A stretch of DNA of 64,000 nt from Muraenolepis orangiensis (taxonomy: Eukaryota > Chordata > Actinopteri > Gadiformes > Muraenolepididae), in the NCBI GenBank assembly GCA_027704905.1, contig CM051019.1:21278890-21342889 (forward strand), read 5' to 3'. The notes beneath the pieces were generated by a model. The model was not told where the DNA came from. It saw only the letters and a program-made list of their open reading frames with translations, and did no database searches. The position numbers were made by a program, and so were the translations under genes. The first letter of the stretch is position 1; each line of letters opens with the position of its first letter. This document shows, one piece after another, positions 32,630-43,769 of the stretch.

Positions 32630-33403
32630 CAGTGGCGGCTGGCCCATAGGGGGCGCTGGGGCGCCGCCCCCCCCAAACCACACGCACAAAAAATATATAT
32701 ATATATATAAATTGTCAATATGTGTGTGGAATGCACCCAGAAATATGTGGAAAATATGATTTTAAAATAATTTGTGTCTTGTTTGCCCCTCTTTAGTTGC
32801 TGAGAGCCAAAGGTGTGGTGCTGGTGTCCCCGGTGGCGGCTTCCCCCCTTTTTGTGTGTCGTGCTGTGCTCCCCCTGATTTTGGTGTTCCTTCGTGTGAG
32901 TGTGTAGGATCACGGGTGCCTTAATTTACTTTGTTGGGATCCCTCTCACCCCCCGTCCCCCTTTATTTCCAGTGTGTATGTTGTTCTTACTGTGTTTTTA
33001 ATGATATTTTAATATATGAAATAAAACATTTGATGAATTGGAACCATGTCTCCTGCCCCTCAGTGGGCGGCAGTCTAGCTCAGGAGGTAGAGCGGTCGCC
33101 TCACAACCGGAAGGTTGCTGGTTCGATCCCCGGCTCCTCCTAGCAAAAACTGTCGAGGTGTCCTTGAGGAAGACCCTAACCCTAACTGCTCCCCGGGCGC
33201 TGTATGAATAGCTGCCCACTGCTCCTAACACTAGGATGGGTTAAATGCAGAGAACACGTTTCACTGTATGTCTTCATGTATGTGACCAATAAAGAGGATT
33301 CAATCCTCACGATTTGTTGTTGTTTGTTAGTATTACGAACCTGAGTGCCTTATTGGTACTTTGAATAATTATTTCCTTGGGTGCAATTCCCAAGGTGGCA
33401 GTG
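32630..33403. mobile_element. Non-autonomous hAT-like repeat, interrupted by a SINE and a gap
   Basis: It begins CAGTGGCGGCTGG, a common hAT terminus. From about 32770 on it is the reverse complement of about 50020-50420. That second copy has a terminus of the same type (TAGTGGCGGCTGG) at its other end near 49864, so the two copies together show both ends. A third part-copy lies at about 61965-62155. The right end here is lost in the gap. Confidence 0.7.
33065..33331 (+). mobile_element. tRNA-derived SINE, near full-length
   Basis: The head GGGCGGCAGTCTAGCTCAGG folds like a tRNA 5' half and contains an A box (TAGCTCAGGAGG). A B box, GGTTCGATCCC, follows about 43 bases later. The body (CTCCTCCTAGCAAAAACTG to GACCAATAAAGAGG) and the TTG-rich tail match the copy at 19313-19519. 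It interrupts the repeat at 32630-33403 within CCCCTCAGTATTACG. Confidence 0.92.
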
Positions 33404-34403
33404 NNNNNNNNNNNNNNNNNNNNNNNNNNNNNNNNNNNNNNNNNNNNNNNNNNNNNNNNNNNNNNNNNNNNNNNNNNNNNNNNNNNNNNNNNNNNNNNNN
33501 NNNNNNNNNNNNNNNNNNNNNNNNNNNNNNNNNNNNNNNNNNNNNNNNNNNNNNNNNNNNNNNNNNNNNNNNNNNNNNNNNNNNNNNNNNNNNNNNNNNN
33601 NNNNNNNNNNNNNNNNNNNNNNNNNNNNNNNNNNNNNNNNNNNNNNNNNNNNNNNNNNNNNNNNNNNNNNNNNNNNNNNNNNNNNNNNNNNNNNNNNNNN
33701 NNNNNNNNNNNNNNNNNNNNNNNNNNNNNNNNNNNNNNNNNNNNNNNNNNNNNNNNNNNNNNNNNNNNNNNNNNNNNNNNNNNNNNNNNNNNNNNNNNNN
33801 NNNNNNNNNNNNNNNNNNNNNNNNNNNNNNNNNNNNNNNNNNNNNNNNNNNNNNNNNNNNNNNNNNNNNNNNNNNNNNNNNNNNNNNNNNNNNNNNNNNN
33901 NNNNNNNNNNNNNNNNNNNNNNNNNNNNNNNNNNNNNNNNNNNNNNNNNNNNNNNNNNNNNNNNNNNNNNNNNNNNNNNNNNNNNNNNNNNNNNNNNNNN
34001 NNNNNNNNNNNNNNNNNNNNNNNNNNNNNNNNNNNNNNNNNNNNNNNNNNNNNNNNNNNNNNNNNNNNNNNNNNNNNNNNNNNNNNNNNNNNNNNNNNNN
34101 NNNNNNNNNNNNNNNNNNNNNNNNNNNNNNNNNNNNNNNNNNNNNNNNNNNNNNNNNNNNNNNNNNNNNNNNNNNNNNNNNNNNNNNNNNNNNNNNNNNN
34201 NNNNNNNNNNNNNNNNNNNNNNNNNNNNNNNNNNNNNNNNNNNNNNNNNNNNNNNNNNNNNNNNNNNNNNNNNNNNNNNNNNNNNNNNNNNNNNNNNNNN
34301 NNNNNNNNNNNNNNNNNNNNNNNNNNNNNNNNNNNNNNNNNNNNNNNNNNNNNNNNNNNNNNNNNNNNNNNNNNNNNNNNNNNNNNNNNNNNNNNNNNNN
34401 NNN
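33404..34403. other. Assembly gap of 1000 N
   Basis: A run of exactly 1000 N, the usual placeholder for an unknown distance. The right edge falls inside the exon of the inverted gene copy. Confidence 0.99.
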
Positions 34404-35135
34404 TCGACAAATGATCTATAACCTTATGGATTTCTTTGCAGTTGTGGTCACAGGTGAGCAACTTGTGATTATAGAACAGGCAGTTGAGGAGGAGGAGCTT
34501 CTTGTTGAGGCTGAATAGATGTGAGGAATCCATTCTCTGAGGGATGATATTCTTTTCAGGGTCGAAAGTGTGGTGTAGAACTACCAAAATAACAGGCTTA
34601 TCCCCTAGTAGGATAAGAAGAAGAAGACATTTAGGACGGTGAAACTAAATATACTGCAAAGGAGAATATACAACTTCATGACGTTCAGATGTTGTATTGT
34701 CCTCGCATGGACAATTATATTCAAACGGATGGTTAGTTTGGAGTTTCTTTCTCCTGACGTGCGAATGATGGACGACGTGTTCCTTACAAGTGAAGTGTTC
34801 CTCACCTGGACATTTTGCCATCGTCTCCTGGATATCAATCCCAGGCCGTGTGCTAATGGGACAGAAGGCCAGGATGTAGTCACATTGGGCCCCTCAATTT
34901 GACCTTTGGCCTTCAGTTTGCTTACAATTTCATTGTCAGCATTCAGACATGTTCCATTAACGCTGTAGAACTTCTGGATGCCTGTGAAAATAGTAATCTG
35001 CTGTGAAAAGTTCACTCTAACAAAAATACAATTGTAATGATCGATTAAAAAACACAGCTATGCCAGCTTTACATTTTTTTTAATCATTCTTCAAATTTGT
35101 TGCTTAATCCTTTATAAGAATAATTATAAGAATAT
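34404..35135 (-). pseudogene. Inverted, frameshifted copy of the gene at 150-775
   Basis: It is the reverse complement of about 1-750. Both exons and the intron are recognisable, with nearly identical bases. In the first exon the 10 bases TCAAATCATC are missing after AAATTGAGG, so the frame shifts before the CDYILAFC motif. The second exon is cut off by the gap at the codons for DHLS. Upstream matching continues to about 35135. Confidence 0.9.
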
Positions 35136-35307
35136 TGAACAGGTTTTGTTATTTGCGTCTATTAGGAGTTTGTCTGGAGTACATTTGAGGTTTCCACTAT
35201 TCCATCCATCCATCTTCTCCCGCTTATCCGTAATCGGGTCGCGGAGGTAGCAGCTTCAGCAGGGGACTCCAAACTTCCCTCTCCCTGGCAACATCGACTA
35301 GCTCTGA

Positions 35308-36640
35308 CTAGGAGATCCCGAGGCATTCCCAGGCCAGTGTGGAGATGTAATCACCCCACCTGTTCCTCGGTCTGCCCCGTGGTCTCTTCCCAGTTGGATG
35401 TGCCTGGAAAACCTCCCTCGGGAGGCGACCAGGAAGCATCCTCACTAGATGCCCGAACCACCTCAACTGGCTCCTTTCTACGCGAAGGAGCAGCGGCTCT
35501 ACTCCGAGTCTCTCACGAGTAACTGAGCTTCTCACCCTATCCCTCAGGGAGATACCAGCCACCCTCCTGAGGAAACTCATTTTGGCCGCTTGTATTCGCA
35601 ATCTCGTCCTTTCGGTCATTACCCATTGTTCATGGCTATAGGTGAGGGTAGGAACGAAGACTGATCGGTAGATCGAGAGCTTTGCCTTCTGGCTCAGCTC
35701 TCTTTTGGTTACAACGGTGCGCCAAAGTGCACCCAATACCGCTCCCGCTGCACCTATTCTCCTGTCAATCTCACTCTCCATCCTCCCCTCACTCGAGAAC
35801 AAGACCCCGAGATACTTGAACTCCTTCACTTGGGATAAGGACTCCCTCCCTACTTGGAGTAGACAATCCACCGGTTTCCTGCTAAGAACCATGGCCTCAG
35901 ATTTGGAGGTGCTGATCCTCATCCCAGCCGCTTCACATTCCGCTGCAAACCGATCCAGTCACCATACTGATGACGCAAACAGGACCACATATTCTGCAAA
36001 CAGCAGAGATTCAATCCTGAGCCCACCATACTGAAACCCCTCCCCTCCATGACTACCCCTTGAAATTCTGTCCATGAAAATCACAAACAGGATGGGTGAC
36101 AAAGCGCAGCCCTGGCGGAGGCCAACACCCACTGGGAACAGGACTGACTTACTACCGAGAATCCGGACACAGCTCTTGCTTTGGCAGTACAGAGATTGGA
36201 TGGCCCTCAACAGTGACCCCCGCACCCCATACTCCCGCAGCACCCCCCACAGTATTTCCCTAGGGACCCGATCATATGCCTTCACCAAATCCACAAAACA
36301 CTTTGCCACTGCGGAGATGTTTGACTACCGCAGTGACTTCCTCCAGGGAGATTGATGTTTGCCGTCCTTCATCCTCCAGCTCTGTCTCTACCATTGAGGG
36401 TGTAGTTGGATTAAGAAGTTCCTCAAAGTGTTCTTTCCACCGCCCGATCACCTCCTCAGTTGAGGTCAGCAATGTCCCCCTCCTGAGGCGGAAGGCCTCC
36501 TTCTTCAGCCGGACGGCTTCCCTGACCACCTGTGTCCACCACGAAGTCCGAGGGTTGATGCCCCTTGAGGCACCAATGACTTTGAGGCCACAGCTCTCAA
36601 CCACAGCTTCGGCAATAGAAGCTATAGTGGCTATTTGCAA
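35308..36640 (-). pseudogene. Reverse transcriptase part of Rex3-like copy 2
   Basis: It contains CFVDLVKAYDRVPREILWG and GLRQGCALSPILFVIFMDRI (35959-36309), and SQLRWFGHLVRMLPGRLPRE (35308-35922). The catalytic box reads FAEYVVLFASS where copy 1 has FADDMVLF, so the essential Asp pair is lost. Internal deletions remove the first RT blocks. Confidence 0.85.
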
Positions 36641-37066
36641 ATGATTTCGTATTTGCCACTTCCACTCCGGATAGCTTTAGTCTACGCGCACATAATAAAG
36701 ATTCTGATCCGTCACAATGAATCCATCATTTATTTCGAAGATGCATAAAAAACAAAACTACATGCGGTGCGTTGCGTGCGTGCGTGCGGTAGAAAAACTG
36801 TTTGCTTCCGGTCCACACTTCCCACGCAGGCCACCAGCCCTTATCAAGGTAAACCATACAGGTGAATAGCTCAGGTAGGTCTCTTAAAGGGAAAGTACAC
36901 ATAGTTTCAAATCATAAGAATAGTTACAATAACCATAATCAGTGTAAATAATATCATGACTTGTCAATCAAGTTATCAGTTTTCATTTTCATATTTCGTA
37001 ATATATAATTCAAATAATTGCATGATACAAACTCAAAGATTAAGTAACTGAAGAATGGCTCCTACA
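36623..37066 (-). repeat. 3' LTR of the BEL element (444 bp)
   Basis: It starts TATAGTGGC and ends GGCTCCTACA on the plus strand, and contains a short GTGC/GCGTGC repeat near 36770-36785. It appears identical to the LTR at 43770-44213. Confidence 0.95.
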
Positions 37067-37343
37067 TCCCGGCCCCTAATTGTCCATTATTCCAAAAAAG
37101 GGACAATTATTCTATGCAAATATGTTAACAGGAGTCTGAACATGTCTTTATATAGTCCATGTAGGAATCAAAATATTCCAAAAAAGGGGGTATGTTCCAC
37201 GAAAAAGCGTATAATCCAAAAAATGGGTATGATCCACAAAAAAGGTGTAGTCCATCAGCGTATAAACAAAGGTTCGGGCATTGCCCTTGAAAAAGAAAAA
37301 ACGAAAGTGTGTGAAGAAGTCAGTAGGGGCTAGTCAATGTCAG

Positions 37344-40300
37344 TCAATCTGCTTCTTTCAGCAAGCATAGTTTGCTGATGGGCCTTTCTAGGATATTGTA
37401 CTTGGTCTTGACCTTTACCTTGCGTACATGCCCTCTGCTGTCAGGCATTGTCTCTTCCACCTTGCCCATGAGCCAGGAATTTCTTGGTGATGACTCATCC
37501 ACAATGAGGACCACGTCCCCTGGAGCTAAGTTCTTCCTTACTTGGTTCCATTTCTGACGTTCTTGAAGCAGAGGGATGTACTCCTTTTTCCATCGCCTCC
37601 AGAAGAGGTCGGCCATGTACTGGACCTGCCGCCATCTCCTTCTGCAGTACGAATCCTCCTTTGTAAACAAACCAGGTGGTAGAATGGGTTTTCCTTTCAA
37701 CTGCAGTAGATGGTTCGGGGTCAGAGCCTCAAGATCGTTGGAGTCATCTGAGACGGTGGTAATAGGACGATCGTTGAGAATGGCCTCAGTTTCACATAGG
37801 GCGGTTTGGAGACTCTCGTCATCCAGAGTCTGCTGGCGGAGTACTGAGTACAGCACTTTCTTTATTGAACGTATTAGTCGCTCCCAAACGCCTCCGTGGT
37901 GGGAGCCAGTGGGTGGGTTGAATGTCCACTGGATTCCTTCATCGAGCAGTGCATGTTGGATCTTGCTGTGGTCCAGGTTGGAAAGCGCCTCCCGCAACTC
38001 CCGCTCAGCTCCGACAAAATTGGTTCCGTTGTCTGATACCATCTCTTTAACCTGACCTCTTCTGCAGATGAACCGCCGCAGTGCTGATATGCAGGAGTCA
38101 GTATCCAAGGAGTATGCCATTTCGAGATGAACGGCACGGCTCACCAGGCACGTAAAGAGTACGCCGTACCTTTTGACCAGGCTCCTCCCTCTCTTCACCT
38201 CTATAGGCCCGAAATAATCTGTTCCCACATGCGTGAATGCTGGCAAGTCTGGAGAAATGCGATTCCTTGGTAGGTCGGCCATCTTCTGCTCTTTCACTGT
38301 GGCGTTAAATCGTCGACACAGAACGCAGTCATTGACGATCTTCCTGGCAGCAGAGTTGGCTCGCATTATCCAGTACTTCTGGCGAAGCCTTGAAAGCATG
38401 TGGTTTCTTCCAGAATGACCTACAACCATATGTATATGGCTCAGTAGAAGATGGGACAAATGGCTGGTTTTAGGAAGGATAGCCGGATGCTTGGATTCCT
38501 CTGGCATCGCCATTCTACTGACTCTTCCTCCAACTCTCAGCACGCCGTTCAGTAGCATTGGGTCCAGTCTGTAAAGGGTGCTCCTTTTATTTACAGTATT
38601 CTCTTTCTTCAGCGCAGATATTTCATCCTGGAAATGCTGCTGCTGTACGTAGCATACAAGTGTCTCCTCAGCATGTGCAAGATCTTCAACTGAGAGACTC
38701 TGAGCTCCTAGCTGAGCTCCTAGCTGAGCTCTTGTCTTGTTCATCTGGTCATCCAGATGGTCTTGTGGTTTCTGGTCTGGATTCTTTGTGCAGGTTGCAG
38801 CCTGCTGCTCCTTTCTTTTGAGGCTTAGATTCTGAAGTGTTTCTTTGAACTTCAAGATCCATGCTGTAGCCTTCTTCAACTTATCCCACGATGAGAAGTG
38901 CTTGATAAGCTTGGCAATGGGATCACTGTCATGATCCATCACGGCTGTACTGAACGTGGTAGTGCTCTTCTTAACTTCTGGGTCGTCCTCACAGAGGGGA
39001 GGCAGCTCCTCTGGGGACTTTGGCCAGTCTTTCTCAGGCCTCGGTAGGAAGTCTGGGCCGTTCAACCATCGACTGGATTTGAGGAAAGAATCCATGGTCA
39101 GGCCTCGTGACGCGTCGTCTGCAGGGTTGACTGCTGTATTTACATAGCGCCACTGTGATCGGTCGGACAGTTCTCGGATGGTCGAAATCCGGTTTGCAAC
39201 GTATGTCTGGAATCGGCTGGTTGTGTTGTTGAGGTACTTGAGGACAGACGTGCTATCAGTCCAAAAGACAGATTCCAGAAGTTCCACTTCCAGTTCCTCT
39301 TTCAGCATTTTATCAATGCGGAGTGCAACCACTGCTGCCGCCAGCTCCATTCTGGGTATGGTCATCTGCTTCAGTGGGGCTACCCGTGCTTTGCCCATGA
39401 CAAAGACAATATGGACGTCACCTTCGAGGTTGGTCAGTCGCAGGTAGCTAGCTGTACCATACCCGTGTTCGCTGGCATCACTGTAGTGATGTAGTTGTGC
39501 AGTGTGTGGTTTTCCAAAATTACTGGGTTTAAGGCAACGGCTGATGTGGAGGTTTGACAGCTTGCTTAGATCCTCCAACCATCTCTGCCATGACCGAGCG
39601 TGGGCCTCTGGGATCTTGTCATCCCATCCACAATTCATCTTGCAAAGATCTTGCATGATCCTCTTCGCTGGGAGAACCAGTGGGGCGAGGAATCCCATGG
39701 GGTCGTAAACAGAATTCGTCACAGACAGAATACCCCTCCTGGTTAAGGGTTGTTGCTTTGTAGCAGTCTTGAAGGAGAAGGTGTCGGTTTCCACATGCCA
39801 CTGGATTCCGAGGGCTCGTTCCACCGGTAGTTCTTCTCGGTCGAGATCGAGCTTCTTCACTTCCTTGGCTTTATCTTCATCTGGAATGGCAGACAGAACA
39901 GCACGGCTGTTACTGATCCACTTCGTAAGTCTGAACCCACCAGTAGAACAGACGGCTCTGAGATCTTGAGTTAGGGAGATGGCTTGCTCGTCATTCGGAA
40001 CCGACTTGAGGCAGTCGTCAACGTAGAAGTTCCGACGGATGGTGCGTAGGACGTCATCACTAGCCTTACCCTCATTGTCATCCGCTGTTCTCTTGAGTGC
40101 ATAGTTCGCACAGCTGGGTGACGAGACCGCTCCAAATAGATGGACCGTCATCCTGTATTCAGCTAATGGCTGGCTGAAGTCGTTGTTGGGCCACCACAAG
40201 AAGCGCAGGAAATCAACGTCTTGCTTCGTTACTTGGACTTGATGGAACATGCCTTCAATGTCTGCCATGACGGGTACTGGTTCCTGGCGGAATCGAAGGA

Positions 40301-42740
40301 TGACGCCCAGTAATGTGTTCGTGAGATCGGGACCTTGTAGCAACTCATTATTGAGAGATGTCCCATGGAATAATGCAGCGCAGTCGAATACCACGCGAAT
40401 TTTCCCTTTTTTCTTGTGGTACACACCGTGGTGAGGTATGTACCACACCTTTCCATCTTCTCTGTGCAGCTGTCCTTCTGGCACCCGCTCGGCGTGCCCC
40501 TTATCCAGGATGTCACTCATGAACCCTTTATAATCAGCAAAGTATGCCTCGTCCCTCCTGAATCTCTTAATGAGGTTCGTGGCTCGCTGCTCTGCCATCC
40601 TTCTATTATTTGGCAGATTCACGTCCTCTTTGCGAAATGGCAATCGTAGTTGGTAGTGACCATCCTTCAACGTAATGGACTTAGCTGCAATGTCCAGGAA
40701 TTGCTTGTCCTCTGCAGACGGCTCGGCCTTCTCATCGTAGCCTCGCTCTGGGAAGTCTTGGTTGTACTGTTTGATGAGAAGTTCTTCCAGGTTCGCTATG
40801 GTGACTCGGTTTGACGTTGTAAGTGGTCGACCCTGCTTGTCAATGGGCAGGCTGCCGCTCAGGGGACCATTAACCACCCATCCGAGACAGGTTCTCACTG
40901 CATAGGGCCCGTTTCCTTTGCTGTTAATTATTTCCCATGGCTCCATGGCTTTGACAGCATTAATCCCGATCAACAGTCCAACTTCCTCCTCAATAGTAGT
41001 CAGAGGTACATCTTTCAGATATGGCCATTCTTTTAGACCCTCTTGTGTTGGTATGTTTTCTTGTGAGACTGGTATAGCGAGCTGTGTGTACACTTCAGGG
41101 AGAGCAAAGAAGTTATTGCTTTCCAAATCACTCACTTCCAGCCCATCCAATCTGTAACTGCTCACAGGCCGTTCCTGGCCCATTGTCCTGAGCAGTATCT
41201 CTGTTTTCTGGCCTCTGGCATCCAGCTTCTTCATCAGGTTCTCGGTACAGAAGGTAGCAGAGCTTCCATGATCCAGGAACGCATATGTTCTGATTACTTT
41301 GCTTCCTTTAGCCATCTTAACCTGGATAGGCAGAATGGCTAGAGCACATTCCTTTCCTCCGGCCCCGGTAAGCCCGCAAGCCTGCAGTGAGACCAGGGCG
41401 CTGGAAACTTCCTCACTTTTAGCTGTAGCTGTGGTGGTGCTCTCTTCCTTCCTGGGATTGTCTGTTCTATTTATGTGCAAGAGAGTTGGATGTTTAAGCT
41501 GACAAGAGCGACAAGTCAGGCGATTCCTACACAACTTGCTCATGTGTCCTCTGTTTAGACATGCAAAGCAGATTCCCTTTGTCCTGAGAAATTCAATCTT
41601 CTCCTTATGAGGCTTCAGCATCATCTTCTTACAGCACTCCATGGCGTGTTCTCCAGTACAAAATAAGCATGGCTTACAAAATGCATTTGAACTGACTTTG
41701 CAGTCCGACTTATTTTGCTTCTCCATTTCCACTGGTGTCACTGAAGTAGCAAAACTGCTTCTGCCTTTGCTTCCGGATGACTTGGATTGATGCTGGGGGT
41801 TACCCAGCCTTGCTTTAAGGCCTTGTACTTTTGGAGTAGACTCTTGAATATTCCCAAATACTGGGTCTAGAACAACTCTCACTTGCCGTTCCACAAAGTC
41901 AACTAGGTTTGTGAATCTTGCTCTCTCCAGGGTTCGTTCATAGTGGCTGCATGCTACAGATCTCCATGCATCTCTGAGCCTGTAGGGTAACTTAGAAATT
42001 ACCGTTCTCATGTTGGATGGATTGTCCAGTTCATGCATGTACTGTAGGGCCTGCATAGCGTTGCAGCACACACGGAGGAATAATGAATACGCCTGTAATG
42101 CTGCCCCATCCTCAGGTTTGATAGCAGCCCAATCCAGTGCCTTCTGGATGTAGGCGCTTGTGATTTTTATTTTATCACCGAAGTGCAGTTCCAGCAGTCG
42201 CCTTGCCTCAGCATATCCTCTTGCAGGATCCGTGTGCTGGCAGCTGCGTACCAGCTCTCTTGGTTGGCCAGTGGTATATTGCTCCAGATAATATAATCTG
42301 TCCCTACTGATGTCCGTGTTGGAATCGATACCATGTTCAAAAGCACTTATGAACGATTGATATTCCATTGGGTCTCCTCCAAATGTTGTGATTTCCCTGG
42401 CGGGTAGCAATGACAGCTTTTGTTGGTGCACAAGAAGTTCTGTCATTTGACTCTGCCTGTGCATGACAGTAGCTAATGCATTCTGGTTACTTTGGTGATC
42501 GTGCCCTGATGGTGCACCTGGTTGAATACCTCTCCCTAGTGGACCAACTGGGACATGGGTAACATGTGATGGCCTGGGCAGATATGGACCTGCCTGTGAC
42601 AGGGGTTGACTGTATTTAGTTTGCATGGAGTAGTCAGGTGGCATCCTTGACCTAGCTCCTAGCTGGGGGGCCTGTTGTGTGTCATCGTCAGGCGGGGGTT
42701 GATCTTGTCCTCTTTGCGTTTGGTCATAATACTCATTCAT
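37344..42740 (-). CDS. BEL Pol (with Gag C-terminal part): protease, RT, RNase H, integrase
   Basis: One open frame of 1798 codons. Cys-rich knuckle-like motifs (CLFCTGEHAMECC, CFACLNRGHMSKLC) lie around residues 350-400. The aspartic protease shows AFLDHGSSATFC at about 485. RT follows, with the YVDD box (NFYVDDCLKS) at about 905. RNase H shows HHYSDASEHGYG at about 1085. The integrase has a His/Cys finger (HSGRNHM...CVLCRR) from about 1440, then VGTDYFGP and SDNGTNFVG near 1567, and a C-terminal DUF5641-type end (GDVVLIVDESSPRNSWLMG). This order with a YVDD box marks BEL/Pao. The frame is full-length and undisturbed, so the enzymes could be active if translated. The ATG at 42740 may not be the natural start: the frame continues upstream to an in-frame UAG. 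Confidence 0.95.
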   Translation of the reverse strand: MNEYYDQTQRGQDQPPPDDDTQQAPQLGARSRMPPDYSMQTKYSQPLSQAGPYLPRPSHVTHVPVGPLGRGIQPGAPSGHDHQSNQNALATVMHRQSQMTELLVHQQKLSLLPAREITTFGGDPMEYQSFISAFEHGIDSNTDISRDRLYYLEQYTTGQPRELVRSCQHTDPARGYAEARRLLELHFGDKIKITSAYIQKALDWAAIKPEDGAALQAYSLFLRVCCNAMQALQYMHELDNPSNMRTVISKLPYRLRDAWRSVACSHYERTLERARFTNLVDFVERQVRVVLDPVFGNIQESTPKVQGLKARLGNPQHQSKSSGSKGRSSFATSVTPVEMEKQNKSDCKVSSNAFCKPCLFCTGEHAMECCKKMMLKPHKEKIEFLRTKGICFACLNRGHMSKLCRNRLTCRSCQLKHPTLLHINRTDNPRKEESTTTATAKSEEVSSALVSLQACGLTGAGGKECALAILPIQVKMAKGSKVIRTYAFLDHGSSATFCTENLMKKLDARGQKTEILLRTMGQERPVSSYRLDGLEVSDLESNNFFALPEVYTQLAIPVSQENIPTQEGLKEWPYLKDVPLTTIEEEVGLLIGINAVKAMEPWEIINSKGNGPYAVRTCLGWVVNGPLSGSLPIDKQGRPLTTSNRVTIANLEELLIKQYNQDFPERGYDEKAEPSAEDKQFLDIAAKSITLKDGHYQLRLPFRKEDVNLPNNRRMAEQRATNLIKRFRRDEAYFADYKGFMSDILDKGHAERVPEGQLHREDGKVWYIPHHGVYHKKKGKIRVVFDCAALFHGTSLNNELLQGPDLTNTLLGVILRFRQEPVPVMADIEGMFHQVQVTKQDVDFLRFLWWPNNDFSQPLAEYRMTVHLFGAVSSPSCANYALKRTADDNEGKASDDVLRTIRRNFYVDDCLKSVPNDEQAISLTQDLRAVCSTGGFRLTKWISNSRAVLSAIPDEDKAKEVKKLDLDREELPVERALGIQWHVETDTFSFKTATKQQPLTRRGILSVTNSVYDPMGFLAPLVLPAKRIMQDLCKMNCGWDDKIPEAHARSWQRWLEDLSKLSNLHISRCLKPSNFGKPHTAQLHHYSDASEHGYGTASYLRLTNLEGDVHIVFVMGKARVAPLKQMTIPRMELAAAVVALRIDKMLKEELEVELLESVFWTDSTSVLKYLNNTTSRFQTYVANRISTIRELSDRSQWRYVNTAVNPADDASRGLTMDSFLKSSRWLNGPDFLPRPEKDWPKSPEELPPLCEDDPEVKKSTTTFSTAVMDHDSDPIAKLIKHFSSWDKLKKATAWILKFKETLQNLSLKRKEQQAATCTKNPDQKPQDHLDDQMNKTRAQLGAQLGAQSLSVEDLAHAEETLVCYVQQQHFQDEISALKKENTVNKRSTLYRLDPMLLNGVLRVGGRVSRMAMPEESKHPAILPKTSHLSHLLLSHIHMVVGHSGRNHMLSRLRQKYWIMRANSAARKIVNDCVLCRRFNATVKEQKMADLPRNRISPDLPAFTHVGTDYFGPIEVKRGRSLVKRYGVLFTCLVSRAVHLEMAYSLDTDSCISALRRFICRRGQVKEMVSDNGTNFVGAERELREALSNLDHSKIQHALLDEGIQWTFNPPTGSHHGGVWERLIRSIKKVLYSVLRQQTLDDESLQTALCETEAILNDRPITTVSDDSNDLEALTPNHLLQLKGKPILPPGLFTKEDSYCRRRWRQVQYMADLFWRRWKKEYIPLLQERQKWNQVRKNLAPGDVVLIVDESSPRNSWLMGKVEETMPDSRGHVRKVKVKTKYNILERPISKLCLLKEAD

Positions 42741-42782
42741 GGCATCTGTAGGAGTCTTTGCCTGGGATTCACATGATTTGAC

Positions 42783-43409
42783 CTAAGCCTGGGATTCCTT
42801 TATTTTGTCGTATTTATCAAGGACTTTCAGTTTAGCATCAGATTCAGCAAATGCCATTTGCATTTCAAGTTGTTCCTTTTTTGCATGCAGATCCTTTGTC
42901 ATCTTTTTCAGTCTTTCCTCTTCTTCCTCTAACTTCCACTTTTCCTTCATGGCTGCTGATTTTGCAGTGAGAGCAGCCCTCTCCGTTTCCAGTGTTATAC
43001 GCAGAGCAGAGGTTCTTGATTTTGTGGTTTTAGATGTGCTGCTGATGCTGTCCTCAGGTCGGACTTGATCCTGTTCTTTATAATCAGGTTTTATTCTGTT
43101 TCGAACATCATCCATAAATGAATTGAATTGATGAACTTTTGGTTTATACCAGTCGTGTTCATCACCCTCTTTTTCATCCTCATATAGTAGTGCTTGAACA
43201 GATTGGTGCATTTTCTCGAATTCATTCATTAAGACATCAAAGGCTTGCAATTGTTCATTCACCTTTTCCACGTTTAAGTCATCAAGTCCGTCGAACAGCG
43301 CCTCCAACTCATTCTTGCGCCTAGTCAATACACCCAGTTTCGCCCTGCGAGAGCCAATCAATTTCACCAGCTCTCTCTCAGCCTCTTGGGCCTTTCCCGC
43401 TTCAGACAT
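42783..43409 (-). CDS. BEL Gag N-terminal coiled-coil part, ends at in-frame UAG
   Basis: 208 codons starting MSEAGKAQEAERELVKLIG. The second half is strongly helical and charged (KWKLEEEEERLKKMTKDLH), predicted as coiled coil. It ends ESQA-stop (UAG) and is in the same frame as the 1798-codon frame: 14 codons separate the stop from the downstream ATG. Those codons begin VKSC and then repeat ESQA. Such N-terminal coiled coils are common in vertebrate BEL Gag proteins. The UAG is either a point mutation or a readthrough signal. Confidence 0.88.
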   Translation of the reverse strand: MSEAGKAQEAERELVKLIGSRRAKLGVLTRRKNELEALFDGLDDLNVEKVNEQLQAFDVLMNEFEKMHQSVQALLYEDEKEGDEHDWYKPKVHQFNSFMDDVRNRIKPDYKEQDQVRPEDSISSTSKTTKSRTSALRITLETERAALTAKSAAMKEKWKLEEEEERLKKMTKDLHAKKEQLEMQMAFAESDAKLKVLDKYDKIKESQA

Positions 43410-43769
43410 TATTTATAATTACAGTTGAAATATCACAATAATGTGTGACAGCGTCAGCGATGCAATTTCAACAATTCACGGATTCAGAATCCTCGCAATT
43501 GTCATCCACAGTCCACGCGTAAAAGACGCTCCTGAAATGACGTCCTAATGGATCCAAGTTTCATTCATTCAGGCTTATAATATCCCCGCGGGATTCACAT
43601 GCAGTTCAGTGTTGCGCAATGCAACTACTACTCACGACCACGTAGTCTTGTAGAATTAGGCTTGTTGGAATCCTGCCGCACTCTTTCTCTCTGGGTCCTG
43701 GGTGAAGCGAACGTGTCCTCTTCTTTCAGGCGAAAAGACTTTAATTTCAGCATGAGTTTTTCTACTTAA

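Noticed and set aside
32596..32913. Conserved frame beginning MILHTHTKEHQNQGE, found again at 50281-50502
   Set aside because: The conservation is DNA-level identity between copies of the hAT-like repeat. The frame runs into different ends in the two copies.
33065..33140. Possible tRNA gene
   Set aside because: A and B boxes are present, but the sequence continues into a conserved non-tRNA body shared with 19313-19519 and lacks a proper acceptor stem closure; it is the head of a SINE.
33307..34587. Long open frames across N runs, also at 62109-63251
   Set aside because: N codons do not stop translation in a computed frame; only the few real codons at the edges mean anything.
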